Assembly (NCBI RefSeq): GCF_900115265.1
Contig: NZ_FOVU01000005.1
Location: 1 to 64,000 of the forward strand
Reading direction: 5' to 3'
Length of the DNA stretch: 64,000 bases
Source of the DNA: Bradyrhizobium sp. Ghvi
GTDB lineage: Bacteria; Pseudomonadota; Alphaproteobacteria; Rhizobiales; Xanthobacteraceae
Numbering within the stretch: position 1 is the first letter of the stretch; each line of letters starts with the position of its first letter. This document shows, one piece after another, positions 9,358 to 16,054 of this stretch. Under the pieces are notes generated by a model. That model was not told where the DNA came from. It was given only the letters and a program-made list of their open reading frames with translations, and did no database searches. The position numbers and the translations under genes were made by a program.

Positions 9358-10281
9358 ATGACCGACAACGACGACATCGAACCGCCGCAGGCCACGTCTC
9401 CGACCGACCATGCTCTCACCGAATTGCAGCTCTTCGGGTACCGCCCCTTCGAGGACCAGCCTGACCCACGGCCGCTACCCGAGGGTAAGATGATCGCCGG
9501 CGCCACGGCCGATATCTTCGATGCCCTGGTCGCGACGTTGAGCGACACGCGGCTCGAGCCGGACCTCGACGATCTGCTCTGGTCGACCGTCAACCTGTTC
9601 CACCGAGCCGTCGATCGCATCGGTCGCCAACTCGACGACAAGGAGCAGGCGCAGCAGAAGAGCCAGCGCGAGCAGAACGGCTCCGAAGTTCGATCGGTCG
9701 AGCTCGAGCGCCTGACGACCGAAGGCATCACGTTGATCGAGCGCCGCAACTGCCTGGAGCTCTTCCGTGACCAGGCCATCGAGCGCTTCGAGACACACAC
9801 CGGCTCACTCTGGCGCCCCCGATCGGGGTCACTGGTGAACCATCGCACGTTGACCGCGGCGATGATCGACTCCCGCGACTTCATCGCCGCCAGGCGTCGC
9901 GCCGAGACCGAGGTCATGTTGCCATCAGGACCGAAGATCGCACTTACCGGCGGGCTCGATTTTAACGATCATCACCTCATCTGGGATCGTCTCGACAAGG
10001 TTCACGCCAAGCATCCCGACATGGTCCTGCTGCACGGCGGCTCACCGAAGGGGGCCGAATTGATCGCCTCCAAATGGGCGACGACTCGCAAGGTGCCCCA
10101 GATCGCTTTCAAGCCCGACTGGACGAAACATGCCAAGGCGGCACCGTTCAAGCGCAACGACGCCATGCTCGAACTCCTGCCGATCGGCGTCATGCACTTC
10201 CCAGGCACGGGAATCCAGGACAACCTCGCCGACAAGGCGAAGCGGCTCGGCATCCCGGTCTGGATGTTCGGCGGCGCGTGA
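9358..10281 (+). CDS. DUF2493 (SLOG/YspA-like) domain protein
   Basis: This is a 307-residue protein. The N-terminal half is helical with a charged stretch near residues 95-115. The C-terminal third (about 200-305) carries the DUF2493 Rossmann-like SLOG fold: KIALTGGLDF, a central LLHGGSPKGAE nucleotide-binding loop, and PVWMFG at the end. SLOG folds bind nucleotide-derived ligands. Their role on conjugative elements is not established, and either signalling or nucleotide processing in defence or counter-defence is possible. It is an invariant member of this backbone between the primase-like gene and DUF736. Confidence 0.85.
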   Translation: MTDNDDIEPPQATSPTDHALTELQLFGYRPFEDQPDPRPLPEGKMIAGATADIFDALVATLSDTRLEPDLDDLLWSTVNLFHRAVDRIGRQLDDKEQAQQKSQREQNGSEVRSVELERLTTEGITLIERRNCLELFRDQAIERFETHTGSLWRPRSGSLVNHRTLTAAMIDSRDFIAARRRAETEVMLPSGPKIALTGGLDFNDHHLIWDRLDKVHAKHPDMVLLHGGSPKGAELIASKWATTRKVPQIAFKPDWTKHAKAAPFKRNDAMLELLPIGVMHFPGTGIQDNLADKAKRLGIPVWMFGGA

Positions 10282-10422
10282 GCGCCGTCTTCTCGACTCC
10301 AAGCCATCGAGGCGAAATTGCTCACGCCGCAACTCCGCCTCGTTTCGGTTTCATATCCAGAGTTGCGCCGTGGTGGTGGTGGAAGGCGCGACTGGTACAT
10401 CTATGCACATGGAGCCACCATC

Positions 10423-10872
10423 ATGCTCGCCCTTGGGCTTGTTCTCAACACACTCGGCATTGGCTTGTTTTGCTGGGCGATCTTTGCGCTCGCTGTTTAT
10501 GCTCTACCGTTTTTTGTCGCGCTGAGTCTCGGGATGACGGCGTTTCATAGCGGCGCCAGTCTCGTTGGCGCGCTTCTTATCGGAATGGCCGGCGGTGCGC
10601 TCACCCTTCTTGTCGGTCAGACCGCCGTCGCAGTTACTCGGTCCTTGGCCGCGCGCATCGCGATCGCGACGGCATTCGCTGTTCCCGCTGCCGTCGCCGG
10701 CTATCATGTGATGTTCGCCGTGTCCCAGATCGGGGTGCCTTGGCTGGCTTGGCGTGAGGTCTTCGCTTGCCTAGGCGCGGTTTGCATTGGCGTCACGTCA
10801 TGGACGCGCTTGACCGTTTTGGCAGAGACCCGCCCGTGCGAGCCGGGTGGGGTGGTAGAGCATCCGTCCTAA
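10423..10872 (+). CDS. Small hydrophobic membrane protein
   Basis: This 149-residue protein begins at ATG 10423, which has GGAG about eight bases upstream. A longer frame from 10318 lacks a good ribosome site. At least four hydrophobic segments are visible: LALGLVLNTLGIGLFCWAIF, then ALPFFVALSLGM, then GALLIGMAGGALTLLVG, then IATAFAVPAAVAGYHVMF. This predicts an inner-membrane protein. I do not recognise a functional family. Small membrane proteins of this kind recur between DUF2493 and DUF736 on related elements, but nothing here shows what this one does. Confidence 0.65.
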   Translation: MLALGLVLNTLGIGLFCWAIFALAVYALPFFVALSLGMTAFHSGASLVGALLIGMAGGALTLLVGQTAVAVTRSLAARIAIATAFAVPAAVAGYHVMFAVSQIGVPWLAWREVFACLGAVCIGVTSWTRLTVLAETRPCEPGGVVEHPS

Positions 10873-10900
10873 CCAGTTCTTACAGCCGCAAGGCCGGACG

Positions 10901-11033
10901 GATGACCGTTTACCGCTGTCACCGTCGAACAAGTACGCGTAGATCGGCGCGCTGAACAGGCGATGATCGAGACCTGAGCGCGGGAGAGGCAGTCCTCCTC
11001 GGAGTATCAAGCCGCCGGCATTTCGGTCTGGCC
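10901..11033 (-). pseudogene. Inverted, decayed copy of the DUF736 gene (C-terminal part)
   Basis: Read on the minus strand, this stretch encodes SAPIYAYLFDGDSG, matching NAPIYANLFDDEGG of the intact DUF736 protein at 11447-11767. The nucleotide match runs from about 11033 (GTGGGCC...CGAAAT) through 10971 (CTCGATCATC) to about 10901, with a small deletion and a frameshift after the aspartates. No start and no intact N-terminus remain. It lies in the opposite orientation to the functional copy, so it is probably the relic of a second accessory module. Confidence 0.6.
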
Positions 11034-11446
11034 CACGCATTGCGGCAGAGCGGTGTTACCTCGATCCGTTCTTGCGAGACGATACCGCCCTTTGCAGCAG
11101 ATTGTTTCTCTTCTTTCGCTGAATCGTTCCGACCTCTTGTTCAGCAAACCCGAGATAAGCCACGTCTTCTCCGAGATTGCAGTTCAGCACGCGGACGCAC
11201 GTGGCCTCGTTGGTGGCTTGATCTGGCCGAAGACCGGCTTCGCCTCGATCGTCTGAGCCGCAACGCCGTTGATGCGACTTTCTTCCCCTGGGCTTCGCCC
11301 ATTCCTCGCGAGACAAGAAACTCGCCACAACGACGTCCTCCGCTGCGCTCCGGCCCGCGTGGGGGTGCGTCGCCGATCGTCCTCGGCCCTAGATCGCCAT
11401 CGAGGCCGCGGTGGTCGCGGGCTCGAAACACAACAGGAGAAGTGAC
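11034..11446 (+). promoter_or_regulatory. Intergenic region with leader B before the DUF736 gene
   Basis: No intact gene is seen. The left part (11056-11328) has an open minus-strand frame whose product is not convincingly any family; it could be more of the decayed module. The right part (about 11301-11431) repeats the leader found before the DUF2493 gene, including CCTAGATCGCCA at 11388-11399 and GAGGCCGCGGTGG at 11402-11414. AGGAGA at 11434-11439 is the ribosome site for ATG 11447. Confidence 0.45.
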
Positions 11447-11767
11447 ATGGCTAACATCGGTTCTTTCAAGAAGGTGGGTAACGAATTCCAGGGCGAGATC
11501 GTGACCCTGAGCCTGAAGGCCAAGGGCGTCCGCATCGTCGCCGAGACCAACCGATCCAACGACAATGCTCCCAGCCACCGCATCTATGTGGGGCGCGCGG
11601 AAATCGGCGCGGCCTGGTCGAAGCGCTCCGAAGAGGGCCGCGACTACCTCTCGCTCAAACTCGATGACCCCTCGTTCAACGCGCCGATCTACGCGAACCT
11701 GTTCGACGACGAAGGCGGTGAAGGCTACACCCTGCTCTGGTCGCGGCCGCGCAAGACCGGCGAGTAA
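11447..11767 (+). CDS. DUF736 family protein
   Basis: This 106-residue protein starts MANIGSFKK and ends with the LDDPSFNAPIYANL motif and LLWSRPRK, which define DUF736. A strong AGGAGA ribosome site precedes ATG 11447. The family is a small beta-rich protein almost confined to conjugative and integrative elements of Proteobacteria, and its function is unknown. It faces the QseC-like regulator across a strong hairpin at 11781-11806. A degenerate inverted copy lies about 500 bp upstream. Confidence 0.92.
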   Translation: MANIGSFKKVGNEFQGEIVTLSLKAKGVRIVAETNRSNDNAPSHRIYVGRAEIGAAWSKRSEEGRDYLSLKLDDPSFNAPIYANLFDDEGGEGYTLLWSRPRKTGE

Positions 11768-11780
11768 GAGCGCTCACAAA

Positions 11781-11806
11781 GCCCCGTCCGGTCCGCCGGG
11801 CGGGGC
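11781..11806. terminator. Hairpin between converging DUF736 and qseC genes
   Basis: An 11-bp stem, GCCCCGTCCGG with CCGGGCGGGGC around a TCCG loop (one G-T pair), lies 13 bp after the DUF736 stop and 24 bp from the end of the minus-strand regulator gene. It can end transcripts from both sides, although no long T-tract follows on either strand. Confidence 0.65.
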
Positions 11807-11830
11807 GCTTCGCGGTCGGCCTGAGGCGGC

Positions 11831-12058
11831 TCAAGATTTGCTAAGCCGCGCAGCCTTTTTGAGCAGGTCCCCCGGCTCAATCCCCAATGCTTCAGCAATT
11901 TGCCCGAGCACAGTGACGCTTGCTGATACATCGCCGCGCTCGATGGCGCCGACGTAACGGGCGCTTAAACCCGCGCGCTCGGCCAGCTCCTCCTGCGTCA
12001 TTTGTAGATCGTGGCGTTTCCGACGCAGGTTCACAGCCATGATCTCTTTGAGATCCAT
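11831..12058 (-). CDS. qseC: QseC-like XRE family repressor
   Basis: This 75-residue protein is almost entirely one helix-turn-helix domain: MTQEELAERAGLSARYVGAIERG is the recognition region, and a C-terminal ALGIEPGDLL helix follows. In ICEMlSymR7A, the small XRE protein QseC is transcribed divergently from the antiactivator gene qseM and binds operators between them. Here the same arrangement is seen, with two tandem palindromes at 12081-12107 just upstream of its start. Function is inferred from this synteny and size, since XRE proteins of this length also serve other roles. Confidence 0.8.
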   Translation of the reverse strand: MDLKEIMAVNLRRKRHDLQMTQEELAERAGLSARYVGAIERGDVSASVTVLGQIAEALGIEPGDLLKKAARLSKS

Positions 12059-12080
12059 GGCCGGTATGGGAACTGAGCCG

Positions 12081-12107
12081 GAACGATCGTTCTAGGAACG
12101 ATCGTTC
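12081..12107. promoter_or_regulatory. Tandem palindromic operators for the QseC-like repressor
   Basis: Two identical perfect 12-bp palindromes, GAACGATCGTTC, lie at 12081-12092 and 12096-12107. Their centres are 15 bp apart. They sit 22 bp upstream of the minus-strand repressor start and about 155 bp before the divergent DUF2285 gene. The pair fits autoregulation and control of the divergent gene by a dimeric XRE protein, as described for the QseC operators of ICEMlSymR7A. Confidence 0.7.
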
Positions 12108-12262
12108 CTATTCGTGTCCAAACATGCTATCGACTGTGGCGGCGCTTCGCGACCGAGCTCGGCTGCCGATCTACCGAACGAATATCCAGGATTCCAACGG
12201 GCAACGGAGGTCTGGATTGCGACCAAACCATGGCGTAGCTTATAGGCGTTCTAAAAGCGGGT

Positions 12263-12538
12263 ATGATGCAGAAGCCATCCCTAGATCCAGACGTAGCTGA
12301 CAATGCGCCGAACGAACCGACGTTGACGGCCTACGACGAACAGCATGTTGTCACATACGTTCGCCTTCTGCAGGCCGAAGGTGAGGGTGCTGACTGGCGC
12401 GAAGTGGCTCGAGTGGTCTTGCACATGGACCCAGAGCGAGAGCCGGACCGTGCGCGGCGCGCATATCAGAGTCATCTTGCGCGCGCCAAATGGTTGACGG
12501 AGCAAGGGCGACTCTTACGTGGTACCGGCTCGAAGTAG
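12263..12538 (+). CDS. qseM: QseM-like DUF2285 antiactivator
   Basis: This 91-residue protein contains a complete DUF2285 module: LTAYDEQHVVTYVRLLQA, then GADWREVARVVLHMDPEREP, then ARRAYQSHLARAKWLTEQG. QseM of ICEMlSymR7A is a stand-alone DUF2285 protein that binds and blocks both TraR and the FseA activator. The position here, divergent from the XRE gene and just upstream of the FseA-like genes, is the same. Two ATGs (12263 and 12266) are possible starts and the ribosome site is weak, which would suit a low-level regulator. Confidence 0.78.
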   Translation: MMQKPSLDPDVADNAPNEPTLTAYDEQHVVTYVRLLQAEGEGADWREVARVVLHMDPEREPDRARRAYQSHLARAKWLTEQGRLLRGTGSK

Positions 12539-12606
12539 AAGAAATTCGCCGGTTGGCGAGTTGCAGGCAGAACTATTTTCTTTTGCTGCCCGGTGGTCAT
12601 TCTGGT

Positions 12607-12620
12607 GCACCACGTGGTGC
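12607..12620. promoter_or_regulatory. Perfect 14-bp palindrome upstream of the fseA-like gene
   Basis: GCACCACGTGGTGC is a perfect palindrome 83 bp before ATG 12703. In ICEMlSymR7A, TraR-AHL activates the homologous gene pair from an upstream tra box, so this is a candidate regulator site. It does not resemble the imperfect inverted repeat found upstream of traI at 34526-34539, so whether TraR binds it is open. Confidence 0.35.
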
Positions 12621-12702
12621 CAAACTAGGGGCTTCCTACAACCGTCTCGTTCATACCTATTGCGGCGCAATCGTTGTTAGCTGTGTGCATGGGGCGGAAG
12701 CA

Positions 12703-13471
12703 ATGCCTGAGTTCGACTGGCGGTCGCCGGATTCCTACAAGAGCCTACAAGACGCCGAAATCACCGACATCGCCTGGGAATGTCTCCGCCGCAACGCGGA
12801 CTATCGGCGTGAGTACGAAGTTATGATTGCCAACAGTCCGAACGAAGTGACTGACGAATTCAGGAGGAGGTGGGGCCTCTGCTTTCGCCCATGACCCGCA
12901 GAGGTCTTTCGACGAGCAGACGATCTTTTGGGCGCCTGAGGTTCTAGCGGCGGTCGTTCCGGTCAAGGTTGCCGGGGCTGCCGATCGCAGTTCAGCGTCT
13001 CAACCGCTGCTTGACCTTGCAGCTGGCGAGGTGCGGCGCGCTGCCGACGGCTGGCATGCCGTGCTGCGCATCGGTGCGGTTGATCACCGTGTCTGGTCCA
13101 AAGAGCGGCCGGTGCTCGGCGCATCATACGCAGCCGAATTGCCGTTTGATGACGATTTCGGCGCGCGTGCGTACGCAGCCCGACGGCTGTGGCGCGCGAT
13201 GAATGGACGCGCGCCAGGTCCTGCATTTCATCGATTATCTAAGCAGCGGCGCGAACGTCTGAGCGCCGCGATCCGCGCGCTCGATGCGCATAGCGCCGGC
13301 GGCAGTTATCGCGTTATCGCCGAAGCGCTGTTCGGCAAAAAGCGCATCCCCGATCGCGCCTGGAAGACGCATGATCTGCGCAATCGAACAGTGCGCTTGG
13401 TGCAAGGCGGCCTCGGGTTGATGCGCGGTGGCTACCGCAAACTGCTACGGCCCGGGCGCAGGGACGAGTAG
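12703..13471 (+). CDS. fseA: FseA-like excision activator, made by +1 ribosomal frameshift
   Basis: Two frames together make one protein. The first (ATG 12703, stop 12892-12894) encodes a 63-residue DUF6499-type domain starting MPEFDWRSPDSY and ending RRRWGLCFRP. The second, in the +1 frame, has no start of its own near the junction but reads AHDPQRSFDEQTIFWAPEV and then a DUF2285 domain to 13471. A shift at UUU-C (12883-12886) would fuse them as RWGLCF-AHDP, giving about 255 residues. This matches msi172/msi171 of ICEMlSymR7A, whose frameshifted product FseA activates rdfS. The GTG at 13031 could start a separate C-terminal product. Confidence 0.8.
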
Positions 13472-13480
13472 CGCAGCCTC

Positions 13481-13524
13481 GAGGGGTGCCGAAAATCGCT
13501 CGCTCCATATTCGGCATCCCCCTC
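13481..13524 (+). terminator. Long hairpin between fseA and rdfS
   Basis: GAGGGGTGCCGAA at 13481-13493 can pair with TTCGGCATCCCCCTC at 13510-13524, with one small bulge. It begins nine bases after the fseA stop codon. No T-tract follows. It may terminate the fseA transcript or be part of the control region of rdfS, which FseA is expected to activate. Confidence 0.5.
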
Positions 13525-13603
13525 CGAGATCCTGCTCCTCCATGATGACCGCACACACGCCGGCCTAGCCAAGCGTAGTGCGATGTCCTCCTGGAGTCCT
13601 CAA

Positions 13604-13885
13604 ATGCCCGATCCGATGGCCGGTCTACCCCCGCGCTTCCTGCGTACACCTGAGGCCGCGCGTTATCTTGGCCTGTCCGGTCGCACGCTGGAGAAGCACC
13701 GCACATACGGTACTGGGCCGACGTATCGGAAGATCGGCGGACGTGTTGTCTACGCCGTCGATGATCTGAAAGCATGGGCCGACCGCGGCGCCAAGACGTC
13801 GACCTCCGACCCCGGGAAGGGAACGGTGCTGCCGGCCAAGAAGCATCCGGTGCTGCGCCCGTATGCAGGCCAGGAACGTCGCTGA
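13604..13885 (+). CDS. rdfS: RdfS-like excisionase (AlpA/MerR-type HTH)
   Basis: This 93-residue protein has a winged-helix excisionase fold: LRTPEAARYLGLSGRTLEKHRTYG, then PTYRKIGGRVVYAVDDLKAW. A basic tail follows. ATG 13604 is preferred because GGAG lies seven bases upstream; ATG 13583 in the same frame lacks this. In ICEMlSymR7A the recombination directionality factor RdfS promotes excision and its gene heads the traF-rlxS transfer operon, as here. Many element-borne HTH proteins look alike, so the assignment depends strongly on context. Confidence 0.78.
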   Translation: MPDPMAGLPPRFLRTPEAARYLGLSGRTLEKHRTYGTGPTYRKIGGRVVYAVDDLKAWADRGAKTSTSDPGKGTVLPAKKHPVLRPYAGQERR

Positions 13886-13907
13886 TTGCCGAGTGAGAGC
13901 AGTGATC

Positions 13908-14789
13908 ATGCGGCGCAAGCACCGTTCCGAGCGTGATGAGCTCGAGCTCTTCCGGGCGTTGCCCGGCGATCTCGCGCCGCGCGACGCGCAGGATCTGATG
14001 GCCTATCCCTTCTTTTCACTCGCCAAGACGAAACGTGTGGTGCCGATCGATTTTCGTGCCGGCGCGATCGCTATTCGTGTCGAAGCCGTGCCGGAACACG
14101 GCATGGCGACCATCTGGGATGCAGACGTTCTGATCTGGGCCGCGTCCCAAATCGTCGAAGCCCGTGACGCAGGCTTGAAGACATCGCGCCTGATGGCTGC
14201 AACGCCCTACGAGATTCTGACGTTCGTCGGCCGCGGCACCAGCGCACGCGACTACGACCGCCTGAAGGCGGGTCTCGACAGACTTCAGTCGACGACCGTG
14301 CTGACGTCGATCCGCCAGCCGGCAGAACGTCGCCGGCATCGTTTCTCCTGGATCAACGAGTGGAAGGAGACGGCCGATGCGAACGGTCGGCCATTTGGAA
14401 TCGAGCTGATCCTGCCGGATTGGTTCTACGCTGGCGTCATCGATGACGCGCTCGTGCTGACGATCGATCGCGCCTATTTCGAGCTCACGGGCGGGCTTGA
14501 GCGGTGGCTCTACCGGCTCGTGCGCAAGCACGGTGGACGCCAGGATGGCGGCTGGAGCTTTGATCTTGTGCACCTCCATGCCAAATCCGGCATCATCTCG
14601 CCGCTCAAGCATTTTGCTTACGACGTACGTCAGATCGTCCAGCGCCAGACATTGCCCGGCTATCAGCTCGTGCTCACGCGCGACCCGAACGGTGCCGAGC
14701 GGCTGAACTTCGCGCCTACGCCTGCTGATCCCCTAACGGCCCGCTTGCGCCGACGCGGTCTCATTCCAAATTCGGAGGACAACCTGTGA
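13908..14789 (+). CDS. repA: RepA-like replication initiator
   Basis: This 293-residue protein begins at ATG 13908 and starts MRRKHRSERDELELF. It matches the plasmid replication initiator family RepA: MAYPFFSLAKTKR near residue 35, a winged-helix region TPYEILTFVGRG, and a second winged helix with LYRLVRKHGG and GGWSFDLVHLH. Three 18-bp iterons begin just six bases after its stop codon (14795-14859), which supports a real origin. An initiator and iterons on an ICE-type backbone suggest replication of the excised circle, or a plasmid ancestry. It is followed by the transfer genes DUF2840, traF and rlxS. Confidence 0.85.
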   Translation: MRRKHRSERDELELFRALPGDLAPRDAQDLMAYPFFSLAKTKRVVPIDFRAGAIAIRVEAVPEHGMATIWDADVLIWAASQIVEARDAGLKTSRLMAATPYEILTFVGRGTSARDYDRLKAGLDRLQSTTVLTSIRQPAERRRHRFSWINEWKETADANGRPFGIELILPDWFYAGVIDDALVLTIDRAYFELTGGLERWLYRLVRKHGGRQDGGWSFDLVHLHAKSGIISPLKHFAYDVRQIVQRQTLPGYQLVLTRDPNGAERLNFAPTPADPLTARLRRRGLIPNSEDNL

Positions 14790-14794
14790 ATCAG

Positions 14795-14859
14795 CTCGTG
14801 CTATCGGGGACCGCAACCCTCGTGCTATCGGGGACCCGATCCTCGTGCTATCGGGGACC
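14795..14859 (+). repeat. Three iterons, probable replication origin
   Basis: The 18-bp unit CTCGTGCTATCGGGGACC occurs three times in direct orientation at 14795-14812, 14819-14836 and 14842-14859, with centre spacing of 24 and 23 bp. All three copies are identical. They directly follow repA. A perfect 12-bp palindrome, GCTCTTAAGAGC, lies at 14866-14877. A relatively A/T-rich stretch then leads to a small hairpin at 14920-14936. Spacing of about two helical turns is typical of initiator-binding iterons. Confidence 0.8.
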
Positions 14860-15078
14860 GGAATCGCTCTTAAGAGCTTGTTTCTCCGAGCTTTCCCGCC
14901 GCTCTAACTTTACTAACCGGAAATCCTTCGGATTTCTTCTAACGGAGCAGGCCGAAAACCCCGTTGATGGAGCGCGACAACGGCAGTCCGATAGGCCAGC
15001 CTGCCTTTGCAGGCCATACACACTCTCGACTGAGCCCCAAGCTCACGGCCGCCAGCTCCGGCGTCAGGGAGCGGCATC
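14860..15078 (+). other. Origin-flanking, apparently non-coding DNA
   Basis: This holds the palindrome GCTCTTAAGAGC (14866-14877), an A/T-richer segment, and the 7-bp hairpin GAAATCC-TTC-GGATTTC (14920-14936) followed by TTCT. A reading frame runs through the iterons from 14786, but it is compositionally odd because the repeats encode VLSG-type repeats, and it resembles no family. I regard it as non-coding. It may include the melting region of the origin and a weak terminator for repA. Confidence 0.45.
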
Positions 15079-15543
15079 ATGAGCGACTTCACCGAAGTGG
15101 AAGTGTTGTGGCTCGAGAAGCGCATCGAAAACCGCATTCGGTTCGGTCGTATCGTCAACGAACGCAAGCTTGATCGTCACAGGCGCGTCCTGTCATTCGC
15201 GCCCGGCAGTATCTTTGCGTTCGTCCGGTGGACCTCCAACGACTTCGGCACGATCATTTCGCGGATCGACATCTTGCGTGCGGTCGCTCCGGGACAGCGC
15301 TGCTCGACCGTCCCTTATGTGACACCCGGCGGAGAGATTTTGCTGCGTCTGTCCGGCTGGCCGAAGGTCGAGCGAGTGCTGCAGATGGTCGATGCCATTG
15401 AGGCCCTCGGCATTGATCCGGCCGATGTTGCGCCCGATCATTGGCACCACGTTCATAACCGTCTGTCCGTCAACGAAAACCCGCGCTCTTACACGAAAGC
15501 CCGCCACCAGGGCTGGCTTCACCGGCAGAGGGTCATGCGATGA
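15079..15543 (+). CDS. DUF2840 family protein
   Basis: This 154-residue soluble protein has the DUF2840 hallmarks VEVLWLEKRIENRIRFGR, FAPGSIFAFVRWTSNDFGT and GGEILLRLSGWPKVERVL. The family occurs almost only upstream of traF in conjugative elements and has no known function. ATG 15079 has GGAG ten bases upstream, and the stop codon overlaps the start of traF, so the two are coupled. A role linked to relaxosome or pilin processing is only guilt by association. Confidence 0.88.
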   Translation: MSDFTEVEVLWLEKRIENRIRFGRIVNERKLDRHRRVLSFAPGSIFAFVRWTSNDFGTIISRIDILRAVAPGQRCSTVPYVTPGGEILLRLSGWPKVERVLQMVDAIEALGIDPADVAPDHWHHVHNRLSVNENPRSYTKARHQGWLHRQRVMR

Positions 15544-16052
15544 CGGGCCGCCCAATGATGCTGGCCTTGATGACTGGGGTCGCTGCCGCGCTCATCGCGA
15601 CGATCGTCCTGGAGCCGCTTCCGCTTTACATCTGGAACGCATCCGCGAGCGTGCCGATTGGTCTCTACCGCCTCCAACCGGCGTACCAATTCCAAGTCAC
15701 TGAATTGCTCGCCGTGCAGCCGCCGGAGCCGCTCGCGACCTTCCTCGACCTTAACGGCTACTTGCCCATTGGCGTCCCCATGCTCAAGCGGGTCCTGGCG
15801 CTGCCGGGGCAGAGGGTCTGCAGAAGCGGGCTCACGGTTTCGGTCGACGACGTCGCGGTGGGCGAGGCAAAGGATCGCGACGGACGCGGCCGGCCGCTGC
15901 CGAAGTGGCAGGGCTGCCGCGTCGTCGGAGACGGGGAGTTCTTTCTTATGAACTGGCAGTCTGACGACTCTCTTGATGGCCGATATTTTGGATTCTTGCC
16001 GGCGTCGGCGATGATCGGCCGTGCGCTGCCCGTGTGGACGTGGGAGGAGTGA
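15540..16052 (+). CDS. traF: TraF, conjugation-associated S26 signal peptidase
   Basis: This 170-residue S26 peptidase has an N-terminal membrane segment (LALMTGVAAALIATIVL). The catalytic serine lies in the SVPIGLYRL motif and the general-base lysine in MLKRVLALPGQ. A terminal FFLMNWQSDDSLDGRYFG segment forms box E. TraF of RP4 cyclises the TrbC pilin, and a trbC gene is present here, so the same task is likely. It starts inside the end of the DUF2840 gene and overlaps or abuts the lytic transglycosylase gene. Confidence 0.92.
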   Translation: MTGRPMMLALMTGVAAALIATIVLEPLPLYIWNASASVPIGLYRLQPAYQFQVTELLAVQPPEPLATFLDLNGYLPIGVPMLKRVLALPGQRVCRSGLTVSVDDVAVGEAKDRDGRGRPLPKWQGCRVVGDGEFFLMNWQSDDSLDGRYFGFLPASAMIGRALPVWTWEE

Positions 16053-16054
16053 TC

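Noticed and set aside
11056..11328. Minus-strand frame as a possible DUF2958 relic
   Set aside because: Only a vague resemblance around LGEDVAYLGFAEQEV was noticed. It is too weak to name, unlike the DUF736 relic next to it.
14786..15082. Open frame running from the end of repA through the iterons
   Set aside because: The repeated part of its product is just the iteron sequence translated, and the rest resembles nothing; the DNA is better explained as an origin.
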